A stretch of DNA of 64,000 bases, taken from UBA1181 sp045113275 (GTDB lineage Bacteria; Bacteroidota; Bacteroidia; Bacteroidales; Paludibacteraceae). The translations under genes and the position numbers were made by a program. The notes below the pieces were generated by a model. It was not told the DNA's origin, did not search any database, and was given only the letters and a program-made list of their open reading frames with translations. Every line of letters starts with the position of its first letter. The stretch's first letter is position 1. The stretch lies in contig JBGUIU010000184.1 in NCBI GenBank assembly GCA_045113275.1, positions 14,448-78,447 of the forward strand, written 5' to 3'. This document shows, one piece after another, positions 41,785-49,502 of the stretch.

Positions 41785-42696
41785 TTATTTTATTAAACCA
41801 CTTCTTTTCCGCATGTTTTCTTTTATATTTTCAGCGTATAACCAAGTGTCGGCAAAGTGCAAATTCCCCAAAGGAAAAGGTTCTTCGAGCGTTTCATTGT
41901 AGCAGATTTCAGGCTTGACATCCAAACAGATAAGTGTATGATCTTGGATTTGTACTCTTGTATAGTTGGGTGTCGTCTTGTATTTGTGTAGGGTTTTATC
42001 GTAACGAATAATACCTTTGTGTAAGGACGCAGGAGCAATCGAATCATCTGTCTTCCAATTCAAGGGATTGATACAAACGGCACTTTCTGATAGTAGGGGC
42101 GATTTGGCATTGACGGTGGTTGCTGAGTTATATGAGATGATAACACCTTTGTCCATTTCCCCTGTTGCTGGTTTTAATCGTTTGGGAAATTTATCCAACT
42201 CTTTCTGTGTGATTTCATAGCCCATCAAATAGGCCGCTATCATTTGGTCGAATTGTTTGTCCGTCATTCCATGTTTTAACAATTCCAATACCATTTGTGA
42301 TCCTTGACTGTGACTTAACAGGATATAGGGACGTCCGTTATTGTATTCCCGCATGTAATATTGAAATGCTCTTTTTACATCTGATATGGATAGTTTCGCA
42401 CGAGCCTTTCTTTCCGTCTTACTCATGGCGAAAACTTTTGTTGTCATCTGACGATAATATGGAGCAAAGAAATTGAAATCGTCTGCTGCATAGACTATTT
42501 TATTGTATGTCTGAGTCTTCCGTGCTGCATTACGTATTTCAGCTCTTTTTATGTCTGTATAGGCGGGAACGTTTCCGCGGTTGGTAAGCGGTTCTGAATT
42601 GATGGTTGGATACACATAAAAGATATCGATACTTTTTCCTTTGAATTGAGAAGCGTGTTCGAACCAGAACTTTTCGTCAGAGTATTTAGGGGTCAT
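41785..42696 (-). CDS. DUF3089 alpha/beta-hydrolase-like protein
   Basis: A 303-residue protein without a visible signal peptide. Family marks are the N-terminal DIFYVYPTINSE, NFFAPYYRQMTTKVF, and the nucleophile elbow PYILLSHSQGSQMVLELL (GxSxG-like SHSQGS), followed by IAAYLMGYEIT and SYNSAT. The C-terminal ALICLDVKPE/LHFADTWLYAENI may carry the acid and His. Such proteins are predicted lipases or esterases; the substrate is unknown. It is divergent from the LTA-synthase-like gene. Confidence 0.85.
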   Translation of the reverse strand: MTPKYSDEKFWFEHASQFKGKSIDIFYVYPTINSEPLTNRGNVPAYTDIKRAEIRNAARKTQTYNKIVYAADDFNFFAPYYRQMTTKVFAMSKTERKARAKLSISDVKRAFQYYMREYNNGRPYILLSHSQGSQMVLELLKHGMTDKQFDQMIAAYLMGYEITQKELDKFPKRLKPATGEMDKGVIISYNSATTVNAKSPLLSESAVCINPLNWKTDDSIAPASLHKGIIRYDKTLHKYKTTPNYTRVQIQDHTLICLDVKPEICYNETLEEPFPLGNLHFADTWLYAENIKENMRKRSGLIK

Positions 42697-42719
42697 TGTT
42701 TTTCCTTATTATTGAGATG

Positions 42720-42750
42720 CAAAGGTATTGGTTTCATTCCGATTTTTCAA
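42720..42750 (-). promoter_or_regulatory. Promoter of the DUF3089 gene
   Basis: Minus-strand -33 TTG (42748-42750) and -7 TACCTTTG (42720-42727) with a 20-bp spacer, 24 nt before the ATG at 42696. Confidence 0.65.
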
Positions 42751-42780
42751 GTCAAGTGAAGGTGCTTTGAGATAATTTTA

Positions 42781-42788
42781 TAATTTTG
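42781..42788 (+). promoter_or_regulatory. -7 element of the sulfatase-family gene
   Basis: TAATTTTG fits TAnnTTTG, only 16 bp before the ATG at 42805. Confidence 0.4.
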
Positions 42789-42804
42789 CAAAAAAAAATA
42801 ATAA

Positions 42805-44874
42805 ATGAAAAAGTTGTGTTTTAAAGATTGGATGAGCATCTTTGCTTCAAGATTTTATGTCATCTCAGTTCTTATAGGATTCATTATCAGGGTGATTCTG
42901 TTGTTTTTACCCATCACTGTTGTTGATTTTACTGTGGGACAGTATTTGCGAATCTTTTTTTTAGGATTCCTAAATGATTTGATGTTTGCTACAATCGGAC
43001 TGATACCTGCCTTTTTGTTTTATACGACAATGACAGATAAGAAGTATCAGAAACCATGGGGATATATCATTGAAGGTATATTGGCTGTATTGACTATATA
43101 TGTGGTCTTTTTCAATGATATAACAGATGAATATGGTGGAGTGGTACCAGAGATTGCAAATGTTTTATTGATAGTGGTGCTGGCCTGCTTTAGTCTCAAG
43201 TTGTTTGTCCCAGCTGTAAGGGATAAGTGGCATGTGGGCGCTATTTATTTGGTGATATTCTTGTATGGATGTTTTAATGTCCTTTTTATATTGATTGGTG
43301 AACCTGTTTTTTGGTATGAATTTGGTGTTCGATACAATTTTATTGCTGTTGATTATATGATATATACCAATGAGATTGTTGGAAATATCATTGAATCATA
43401 TCCGATGGTTCCGTTGGTGCTTGGAGTGTTATCATTGTCTGCTTTGTTCTGTTGGCTGATGACGAGAGGCTATTCGGTTAAGGATGCTTGCATTGCGAGT
43501 GGAAAATACTATCTCATTCAGCTAGGCATTTTCGTTGTTCTATTATTCGTTAGCTTTAAATGGCTTCATTGGGGTTATAATAATTTGAATACGAATAACG
43601 TCTATCTGACTGAATTGCCGAAAAATGGCTGTTGGAACTTCTTAGAAGCTTTTGTGAACAACGAGTTGGATTATGCACAGTTTTATCCTTTGATGGACAC
43701 AGAAGAGGCTGATAAGTTAAAGAAAGAATTATGTCACGAGGATTCTACAGGTGTGAGTCATGTGCAATCGGACCTTGCTCCTATACGTAAAAATATTGTT
43801 TTGATAACGGTGGAAAGTTTAAGCGCTAATTTCATGGGTACGTATGGAGATGACGGAAGCATTACACCTAATCTGGATCAGTTGGTATCTAAAAGTTTGG
43901 TTTTTGATCATCTGTTTGCAACGGGAAACCGTACGGTTAGAGGATTGGAGGCTGTGACGCTTTCTTTGCCGCCTAGTTCAGGAGAGAGTCTGGTGAAACG
44001 CACCATTGAGAAGGAGTTTTTCTCTACCGGACAAGTATTGCAGTCGCTCGGGTACCATACGATGTATGTATATGGGGGAGATAGCTATTTTGATAATATG
44101 AGAGAGTTCTTCGGTAAGAACAAGTATGATATCCATGATAAGTTCAAGTACGAAAAGGATAGTATCTTGTTTGATAATATCTGGGGAACAAGTGATGAGG
44201 ATAGTTATCGTGAAGCAATGACGTTGTGTGATATGGATTATGCAAAGAATCAACCATTCTTTGCTCATATCATGACCATTAGTAATCATCGTCCGTTTAC
44301 TTATCCTGAGGGTCGAATTGTGGTGGATGGCAGTCCTATGACGCGACGTGCTGCGGTGAAATATACTGATTATGCGATTGGGAAGTTCCTTGCAGATGCA
44401 GAGAAGAAACCATGGTTTAAGGAGACTGTTTTTGTGATTGTGGCAGATCATTGTGCTTCTAGCGCTGGAAAAACCAGTCTTCCGTTAGAAGGATATCATA
44501 TACCGGCATTGATCTATGCACCTGGTTTTGTGGAGCCTGCACGAATTTCGAAAGTATGTTCACAAATAGACTTGATGCCAACACTTTTCGCTATGCTGAA
44601 TTTCTCTTATGATTCGAAGTTTTATGGTCAGAATATCTTATCGGATTCTTATAGAGAAAGAGCCTTCATGGCAACCTATCAGGACCTTGGATACTATGCG
44701 GATGGTATCTTGACGATATTGTCACCTGTTAAACAAATCAAACAATATAAGGTGACGGATCTTGGTAATTGGATGTATCAAGAGGAACTTATGAGTGACT
44801 ATTCACAAAAGCAGATGAAAGAGGCACAAGCACTTTATCAAGTGGCTAATTTGGAGTATTCACAAAGCAAATAA
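42805..44874 (+). CDS. LTA-synthase/sulfatase-family membrane phosphotransferase
   Basis: A 689-residue protein with five membrane helices in the first 260 residues and an extracytoplasmic alkaline-phosphatase-fold domain. KNIVLITVESLSANFMGTYGDDGSITPNLDQL is the start of the sulfatase core (metal ligand Glu), the nucleophile is Thr377 in ATGNRTVRGLEAVTLSLPPSSG, and further ligands are in SNHRPFTYP and VIVADHCASSAG. Gram-negative relatives transfer phosphoglycerol or phosphoethanolamine onto glycans or lipids of the envelope. Gram-positive lipoteichoic acid is not expected here. Donor and acceptor are unknown. Confidence 0.9.
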   Translation: MKKLCFKDWMSIFASRFYVISVLIGFIIRVILLFLPITVVDFTVGQYLRIFFLGFLNDLMFATIGLIPAFLFYTTMTDKKYQKPWGYIIEGILAVLTIYVVFFNDITDEYGGVVPEIANVLLIVVLACFSLKLFVPAVRDKWHVGAIYLVIFLYGCFNVLFILIGEPVFWYEFGVRYNFIAVDYMIYTNEIVGNIIESYPMVPLVLGVLSLSALFCWLMTRGYSVKDACIASGKYYLIQLGIFVVLLFVSFKWLHWGYNNLNTNNVYLTELPKNGCWNFLEAFVNNELDYAQFYPLMDTEEADKLKKELCHEDSTGVSHVQSDLAPIRKNIVLITVESLSANFMGTYGDDGSITPNLDQLVSKSLVFDHLFATGNRTVRGLEAVTLSLPPSSGESLVKRTIEKEFFSTGQVLQSLGYHTMYVYGGDSYFDNMREFFGKNKYDIHDKFKYEKDSILFDNIWGTSDEDSYREAMTLCDMDYAKNQPFFAHIMTISNHRPFTYPEGRIVVDGSPMTRRAAVKYTDYAIGKFLADAEKKPWFKETVFVIVADHCASSAGKTSLPLEGYHIPALIYAPGFVEPARISKVCSQIDLMPTLFAMLNFSYDSKFYGQNILSDSYRERAFMATYQDLGYYADGILTILSPVKQIKQYKVTDLGNWMYQEELMSDYSQKQMKEAQALYQVANLEYSQSK

Positions 44875-44951
44875 ATATCACTTCGTTGTATAATCCTTCA
44901 ACCGTTTTGCGTTTGAATAGGGGAGACTCGTTGTCTTTACGATGATTGATT

Positions 44952-44996
44952 GACCTTGCAGGAGAATCAATAAAGAATAAATATACAAGGTCTTTT
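44952..44996 (+). terminator. Possible terminator between convergent genes
   Basis: Inverted repeat GACCTTG/CAAGGTC (44952-44958 and 44986-44992) followed by TTTTATT on the plus strand. The loop is long (27 nt) and overlaps the 3' end of the neighbouring minus-strand gene, so the call is weak. Confidence 0.3.
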
Positions 44997-45671
44997 ATTC
45001 AGGTCTGGCAACTGGGTTTTCTTCCATTCAGCGATGGATTTTGTTTTGATGTATTCTGTGCTCAGTGTGATGTCGCACGCAATACATAATTTTGTGTTGG
45101 GTTGACAAATGGAGAGAATCTCTTCCAGCATTTTTTGATTGCGATAGGGGGTCTCTATGAATATCTGAGATTGTTGTTCGACATGAGCCCTTTTCTCCAA
45201 CTGCTTGATTCGTAGTGTTCTTTCATTGTCTTTGATCGGTAGATAACCAACGAAAGCGAAACTTTGACCGTTGAATCCAGAAGCCATTAAACCTAATAGG
45301 ATAGAAGAGGGACCAACCAGCGGAATCACAGTGTAGTTCTTTTCCTGCGCAATCTTGACAATGTCGGCCCCTGGATCAGCAATGGCAGGACAGCCGGCTT
45401 CTGAGATGATACCCATGTCATTCCCTTCTTTCAGCGGATTCAAATAGGAAGAAATCTCCTGCGGTGAGGTGTGCTTGTTTAGTGTGAAGAATTGTAATTC
45501 GTCGATGTTGATTTTGGAATCGATTTTTTTTAGGAACCTACGAGTTGTCCGAACATCTTCGACTATGAAAAACTTAACTTTGTGTATGATATCCAAGTTA
45601 TAATTTGGAAAAACATTGTTTATCTCACAATCACCTAATGTATTAGGTATTAAATATAAATTACCTGACAT
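44967..45671 (-). CDS. RsmI-like tetrapyrrole-methylase-fold methyltransferase
   Basis: A 234-residue cytosolic enzyme from the ATG at 45671 (MSGNLYLIPNTLGD); a start 4 codons earlier is possible. The fold is that of 16S rRNA 2'-O-methyltransferase RsmI: LYLIPNTLGD (SAM entry), FFIVEDVRTTRRFL, GNDMGIISEAGCPAIADPGADIV, VIPLVGPSSILLGLMASGFNGQSFAFVGYLP and IFIETPYRN. It is shorter than E. coli RsmI (286) and lacks the C-terminal accessory part, like the second paralogue seen in Bacteroidetes. The RNA substrate is thus uncertain. Confidence 0.85.
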   Translation of the reverse strand: MSGNLYLIPNTLGDCEINNVFPNYNLDIIHKVKFFIVEDVRTTRRFLKKIDSKINIDELQFFTLNKHTSPQEISSYLNPLKEGNDMGIISEAGCPAIADPGADIVKIAQEKNYTVIPLVGPSSILLGLMASGFNGQSFAFVGYLPIKDNERTLRIKQLEKRAHVEQQSQIFIETPYRNQKMLEEILSICQPNTKLCIACDITLSTEYIKTKSIAEWKKTQLPDLNKRPCIFILY

Positions 45672-45756
45672 CTTTTTATACACTTAAAACTAAGAATGGA
45701 TTTTCGTAATCACAAAACCTTTGCAATATACAATAAACAAATAGAAAAAACAATAC

Positions 45757-45764
45757 TATTTTTG
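45757..45764 (+). promoter_or_regulatory. -7 element before the structured RNA
   Basis: TATTTTTG fits TAnnTTTG and would start a transcript near 45771. No TTG at the standard -33 distance. Confidence 0.4.
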
Positions 45765-45770
45765 CTTGTG

Positions 45771-46101
45771 GAATAAAAAAAATCCTTATATATTTGAATC
45801 AATAAAACAAAAGAACAAGAAATCAAGCAGTGTTTCTTTTCAGAGAGAGTCTTGATTAATTGTGAGAAGATATTTGAAGAATTGTCGCATCGTTCCTTGA
45901 AGATTGTTAAACTTAACAAGAAAAAAGACAATCAAAGAACGGCAAACTGTCAGTTAATGGCGGGCCACACCTTCGGGATGCTTTTAGCACGAGTGGATTA
46001 CAAAGGCTGATATACGTTCAAAACATATTACAGGGAGTTTAACTTAATCGCGGTGCGACATCTTATAAGGGACTGTTCCAAAAGAATGGTCCCTTTTTTT
46101 T
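45771..46101 (+). ncRNA. Candidate structured noncoding RNA of about 330 nt
   Basis: No credible protein frame lies here, yet the plus strand folds strongly. A long-range helix pairs 45883-45892 (TGTCGCATCG) with 46051-46060 (CGGTGCGACA), 10 bp with one G-U. Inside it, GTTAAACT (45906-45913) matches AGTTTAAC (46036-46043), and CGTTC/GAACG flanks GATTGT/ACAATC (45891-45941). A compact three-way junction is closed by CCAC/GTGG (45965-45968, 45993-45996), holding a CC-UUCG-GG hairpin and a TGCT/AGCA hairpin. A 5' hairpin AATCAAG/CTTGATT (45821-45857) precedes. The 3' end is an intrinsic terminator. It lacks the hallmarks of tmRNA, RNase P RNA and SRP RNA. It could be 6S RNA or the orphan Bacteroidales-1 motif; I cannot test this here. 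The 5' end is inferred from the -7 box only. Confidence 0.65.
46067..46101 (+). terminator. Terminator of the structured RNA
   Basis: A 12-bp stem (46067-46078 with 46084-46095, two G-U pairs), loop CAAAA, followed by T8 on the plus strand. Confidence 0.88.
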
Positions 46102-46189
46102 GTTACATCATTGAAATGTTACTAGGCATCTATTCGATGTCGTTCGTTGAAAAAATTCATAAATAAGAAATAATAAAGATAAAAATTTA

Positions 46190-46197
46190 TATCTTTG
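46190..46197 (+). promoter_or_regulatory. -7 element of the first serpin gene
   Basis: TATCTTTG fits TAnnTTTG, giving a leader of about 40 nt to the ATG at 46247. Confidence 0.5.
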
Positions 46198-46246
46198 GAC
46201 CGACCATTTATTATATACACTTCTATCAACACAAATAGTTAAATTT

Positions 46247-47632
46247 ATGAAAAAGAATCAATTAGTTACAGCTCTTATAGTTGGAGCATCTTGTTTAGGC
46301 TTATTTGCTAATACGCCTAATAATATGCAGGTTTGGCTAAAGAATGGCGAACAGCAAGTTTTTGAGATTGATCAGGTTGATAGTGTCACCTTTGGTGTGA
46401 TTCAACAAGAAGAATTCAAGCCATTGAATGATTGGACTTTCCTTCCACAAAGCAATCGTCCTATGCCTCTTTCTCTCTCAAATGAGCAACTCTCATACGT
46501 CCATACGGGAAATGATTTTGCTAAGAAATCTTTTTCGTTGATTAATCAAACTCATGGGAATGAGAATTTGTTTTATTCTCCTATCAGTTTACAGATTGCT
46601 CTTGGTTTGTGTGCGAATGGTGCTTCTTCCAAGGGAGCAGCGGAAATTGCTGATGTTTTAGGATTTCAAGGAGATAATTCAATTGATGAGATGAATCAAT
46701 TCTTTAACAGTATAATTCTTTCGCTTAACTCACCAATTGATAGTGTTACTATTAAAGTAAATAATGCTATATGGCCAGCCATGGGGGCTATCGTGAAACC
46801 TTCGTTCCTTAATGTGGCTCATGATCAATATTATGCTACAGTTCGTCACTTGGATTATGCGAATGCTCCAGTTGTAGCTAAAGATACGATAGATAAATGG
46901 GCTGCTCTTATGACAAACGATTGCATTAAGCATTTAAATATTATGATTGATAATTTTACTACTCTTGTTATAAATAATGCTTGTTATTTCAAAGCTGGTT
47001 GGCATGTGGATATCGTTGAGAGTATGACGAAAAGTGATACCTTTATGACAGTTGAAGGAAATAAACAGATCGTTGATATGATGCATTCGGAGGATACTTA
47101 TCTTTATACACAAACGGATGATTATCAAATGGTTGAACTTACATATGGATATAAAAATGAGATCTTGTCCAACAATGGAATGGGAAGTTACAGTATGTTG
47201 CTGTTTTTACCAGCGGAAGGAAAGGATCTGAATGAAACCTTTGACGCTATCAATTGGGATAGTATTTCATTGAAACGAACGATGGTCGATTTGAAATTTC
47301 CAAGATTTGGTATAAAATCTTCTCTATCTTTGGTTGATAATATGAAAGAGATGGGTATTGCCAATATTTTTGGCAGTTATCCTTTTGCTGTTAATATGTC
47401 CTCTTTTATTACTGAAATTGTACAAGATACATATATCAAGGTGGATGAAGAAGGAACAGAGGCGGCTGCTGTAACATCTATTGTAGCTGCGGGTTCTGCA
47501 TTACCAAGCAGTACAGCAAGTATGAAAGTTAACCGTCCGTTCGGATTTGTTATACGTGAAAAGACAACAGGTATGTTGCTATTCATGGGTAAAGTGAACG
47601 TAGTGGAAAAGGTAGATAAAGAGGAAGAGTAA
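46247..47632 (+). CDS. Serpin protease inhibitor, first copy
   Basis: A 461-residue exported serpin. A signal peptide ends near ANT (21-23). Residues 27-50 are a short module NMQVWLKNGEQQVFEIDQVDSVTFG found at the N-terminus of many secreted Bacteroidetes proteins. The serpin domain follows (about 85-455): NLFYSPISLQIALGLCANGASSKGAAEIADVLGF, TLVINNACYFKAGW, hinge KVDEEGTEAAAVTSIVAAG (about 400-420) and NRPFGFVIREKTTGMLLFMGKV. The complete hinge with small residues at P12-P9 indicates an inhibitory serpin. Counting from the hinge, P1-P1' is predicted near Ser-Ala in AAGSALPSS, which would fit elastase-like or similar targets; this is inference. It is followed 84 bp later by a paralogue. Confidence 0.92.
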   Translation: MKKNQLVTALIVGASCLGLFANTPNNMQVWLKNGEQQVFEIDQVDSVTFGVIQQEEFKPLNDWTFLPQSNRPMPLSLSNEQLSYVHTGNDFAKKSFSLINQTHGNENLFYSPISLQIALGLCANGASSKGAAEIADVLGFQGDNSIDEMNQFFNSIILSLNSPIDSVTIKVNNAIWPAMGAIVKPSFLNVAHDQYYATVRHLDYANAPVVAKDTIDKWAALMTNDCIKHLNIMIDNFTTLVINNACYFKAGWHVDIVESMTKSDTFMTVEGNKQIVDMMHSEDTYLYTQTDDYQMVELTYGYKNEILSNNGMGSYSMLLFLPAEGKDLNETFDAINWDSISLKRTMVDLKFPRFGIKSSLSLVDNMKEMGIANIFGSYPFAVNMSSFITEIVQDTYIKVDEEGTEAAAVTSIVAAGSALPSSTASMKVNRPFGFVIREKTTGMLLFMGKVNVVEKVDKEEE

Positions 47633-47716
47633 ATCGATAGCATTTGTCGCTGTATTCTCTTGCGTTAGAAGATTTAAACACGTTGAATGATATACTATAT
47701 AATTAGGAAATAGGAT

Positions 47717-49123
47717 ATGAGTAAAAGAAATTTATTATTAGGGGTTGCAACATTGACATTTTGTGTTGCTTCATTCGCCGAGACACTCAACAGCATGCAG
47801 GTTTGGTTGAAGAACGGCGAACAAAAGGTGTTTGAAATCAACCAAGTGGATAGCGTAACATTTGGTGAGAGTACACAGCCTGTGTATAAACCATTGAACG
47901 ATTGGACGTTCCCTCCTAAATATGCGGCACCTAATCCGCTGGTGGTGACTGATCAAGAACAGTCGTTTGTTCAGACGACCAATGATTTTGCCATGAGATG
48001 TTATGCAAAGATCCGTAAGATGCCGGTTGAACCAGGATCCACGGAGCCAAGATCGCTTCATTTCTTCTCACCGGTCAGTCTTAATATTGCCTTAGGTCTA
48101 TGCGCTAATGGAGCATCTGCAGAGGGAGCCAAGGAGATCACCGATGCATTGGGCTTTCAGACCTCAACTGCGTTGAGTGATATGAACAACTTCTTTCAAA
48201 AAGTGTATAACTCCATTAACTCAAATGTTGATAGTGTGGATATCCATACTGCGAATGCGTTATGGATCCAGAATGGTGCTGCTGTTTATGATGAGTTCTT
48301 ATCACAGGCAAGGGAAAAATATTATGCAACGGTTAGACATCTGGATTTCCTTAATAATTCCAAAAATGCTTTGGATACAATAAATTTTTGGGCAGCTCTT
48401 ATGACCAACGATCGTATAAAATCGCTCTCAATAGATGTTAATCCTAATACACAGCTTGTTCTCAACAACGCTTGCTATTTCAAGGCGAAATGGAAGTTCG
48501 TTTTCGAAGGTATCGGGGAGAAAAATTTTCAGGGCGTACAAAGTCAGTCCCAACAAACTCAATTCATGGAGATTGAAAATAAATACATGAAGTGTGCTGA
48601 AACAGATGATTACCAGGCTGTTGAGATGGATTATGTTAGCGGGGACTTTGATATGAAGGATACGACCCAAACCTCTGCTTATAGTATGATTGTGATATTG
48701 CCGAAAAAGGGTCATGACCTTGATGAGGTATTGCCGACGCTTCAATTGAACGCCATTCCTTTCCAAAAAATGACATGTAATGTGATAATGCCTAAGTTTG
48801 AAGTGAAAGGTAATTATCAATTAGGGGATGTGCTGTCTGAATTGAATATCAATGATATCTTCACGAGATATCCTAATGCAATCATTGATCCAATGGAGGC
48901 ATTGTACGTTAGTCAAATTGCTCAGGATTATTTCGTAAAAGTGGACGAGGAAGGAACAGAAGCAGCTGCTGTTACCTCTACTGTGGTGGATTCCAAAATG
49001 ATGATGCCTGAAGCAAAATTCAAAATGGAATGTAACCGTCCGTTTTTCTTCGTCATTCGTGAGAATACGACAGGGCTCTTGATCTTTGTAGGTGAGTATG
49101 ATGATGTGCCACAGGGCAACTGA
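47717..49123 (+). CDS. Serpin protease inhibitor, second copy
   Basis: A 468-residue paralogue of the preceding serpin, with signal peptide (cleavage near SFAE23), the same N-terminal module SMQVWLKNGEQKVFEINQVDSVTFG and a complete serpin domain: FFSPVSLNIALGLCANGASAEGAKEITDALGF, LVLNNACYFKAKWKF, the hinge VKVDEEGTEAAAVTSTVV and NRPFFFVIRENTTGLLIFVGEYDDV. The reactive loop differs: counting places P1 near Lys in VVDSKMMMP, predicting trypsin-like proteases as targets. The pair therefore looks specialised on different enzymes. It may neutralise host or competitor proteases at the cell surface or outside. Confidence 0.92.
   Translation: MSKRNLLLGVATLTFCVASFAETLNSMQVWLKNGEQKVFEINQVDSVTFGESTQPVYKPLNDWTFPPKYAAPNPLVVTDQEQSFVQTTNDFAMRCYAKIRKMPVEPGSTEPRSLHFFSPVSLNIALGLCANGASAEGAKEITDALGFQTSTALSDMNNFFQKVYNSINSNVDSVDIHTANALWIQNGAAVYDEFLSQAREKYYATVRHLDFLNNSKNALDTINFWAALMTNDRIKSLSIDVNPNTQLVLNNACYFKAKWKFVFEGIGEKNFQGVQSQSQQTQFMEIENKYMKCAETDDYQAVEMDYVSGDFDMKDTTQTSAYSMIVILPKKGHDLDEVLPTLQLNAIPFQKMTCNVIMPKFEVKGNYQLGDVLSELNINDIFTRYPNAIIDPMEALYVSQIAQDYFVKVDEEGTEAAAVTSTVVDSKMMMPEAKFKMECNRPFFFVIRENTTGLLIFVGEYDDVPQGN
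49091..49111 (+). repeat. 21-bp direct repeat, copy 1 (end of serpin 2)
   Basis: Begins GGTGAGTATGATG and encodes most of GEYDDVP; the identical sequence occurs 202 bp downstream at the end of the serpin fragment, a possible footprint of recombination. Confidence 0.8.
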
Positions 49124-49316
49124 TTTCTTCTTGTCCGTAAGTGAAGAGGGTACCGAAGCGGCCGCAGTCACTTCCATAACAGTATTACTTTGTGAAGTTG
49201 AGGATGAACCAGACCCAGTATTTCACATGGACTGCAACCGTCCGTTCGCCTTCGCCATCTGTGAAAAAAAGACGGGGCTACTGCTCTTCTTGGGTGAGTA
49301 TGATGATGTGCCATAA
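49122..49316 (+). pseudogene. Orphan serpin C-terminal fragment with its own reactive loop
   Basis: Sixty-four codons directly after (and overlapping) the stop of serpin 2 align with serpin C-termini: DFFLSVSEEGTEAAAVTS (hinge), a distinct loop TVLLCEVEDEPDPVFH, then MDCNRPFAFAICEKKTGLLLFLGEYDDVP. It has no signal peptide and no start of its own except a GTG at 49092 lying inside serpin 2. The DNA is diverged from serpin 2 (many synonymous changes), except for the identical 21-bp end. It is thus the tail of a third serpin whose 5' part was deleted, or a reservoir segment for loop exchange. Counting from the hinge, P1 is near Cys in LLCEV. Confidence 0.8.
49293..49313 (+). repeat. 21-bp direct repeat, copy 2 (end of serpin fragment)
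   Basis: Exact copy of 49091-49111; ends one codon before the fragment's TAA stop. Confidence 0.8.
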
Positions 49317-49432
49317 GAGAATTAAAGATAGAGGAATCTAAAAAACAAACACGAATGACAGATGAGAGGAGAGGCAACCTCCCCAACAGTGGTGATACAA
49401 AAAAATGATGAATTAGTTTTTTTTGTGATTAG

Positions 49433-49463
49433 TTGGTGTTGTTTTTAATTTTCCTTACTTTTG
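49433..49463 (+). promoter_or_regulatory. Promoter of the DUF4197 gene
   Basis: -33 TTG (49433-49435) and -7 TACTTTTG (49456-49463) with a 20-bp spacer, 39 nt before the ATG at 49503. Confidence 0.65.
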
Positions 49464-49502
49464 TTCGTCATAAATTTTTAGAACTTTAATAATAAGGGAA
49501 AT

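Noticed and set aside
45771..46101. tmRNA, RNase P RNA or SRP RNA
   Set aside because: No tRNA-like acceptor or tag frame, no GAGGAAAGUCC-type core and no SRP GGAAGC-type loop are visible.
46247..47632. Serpin 1 as a lipoprotein because of GASC in the signal region
   Set aside because: The residue at -3 is Gly, not a typical lipobox, and the paralogue has a plain signal peptide; SPI cleavage is more likely.
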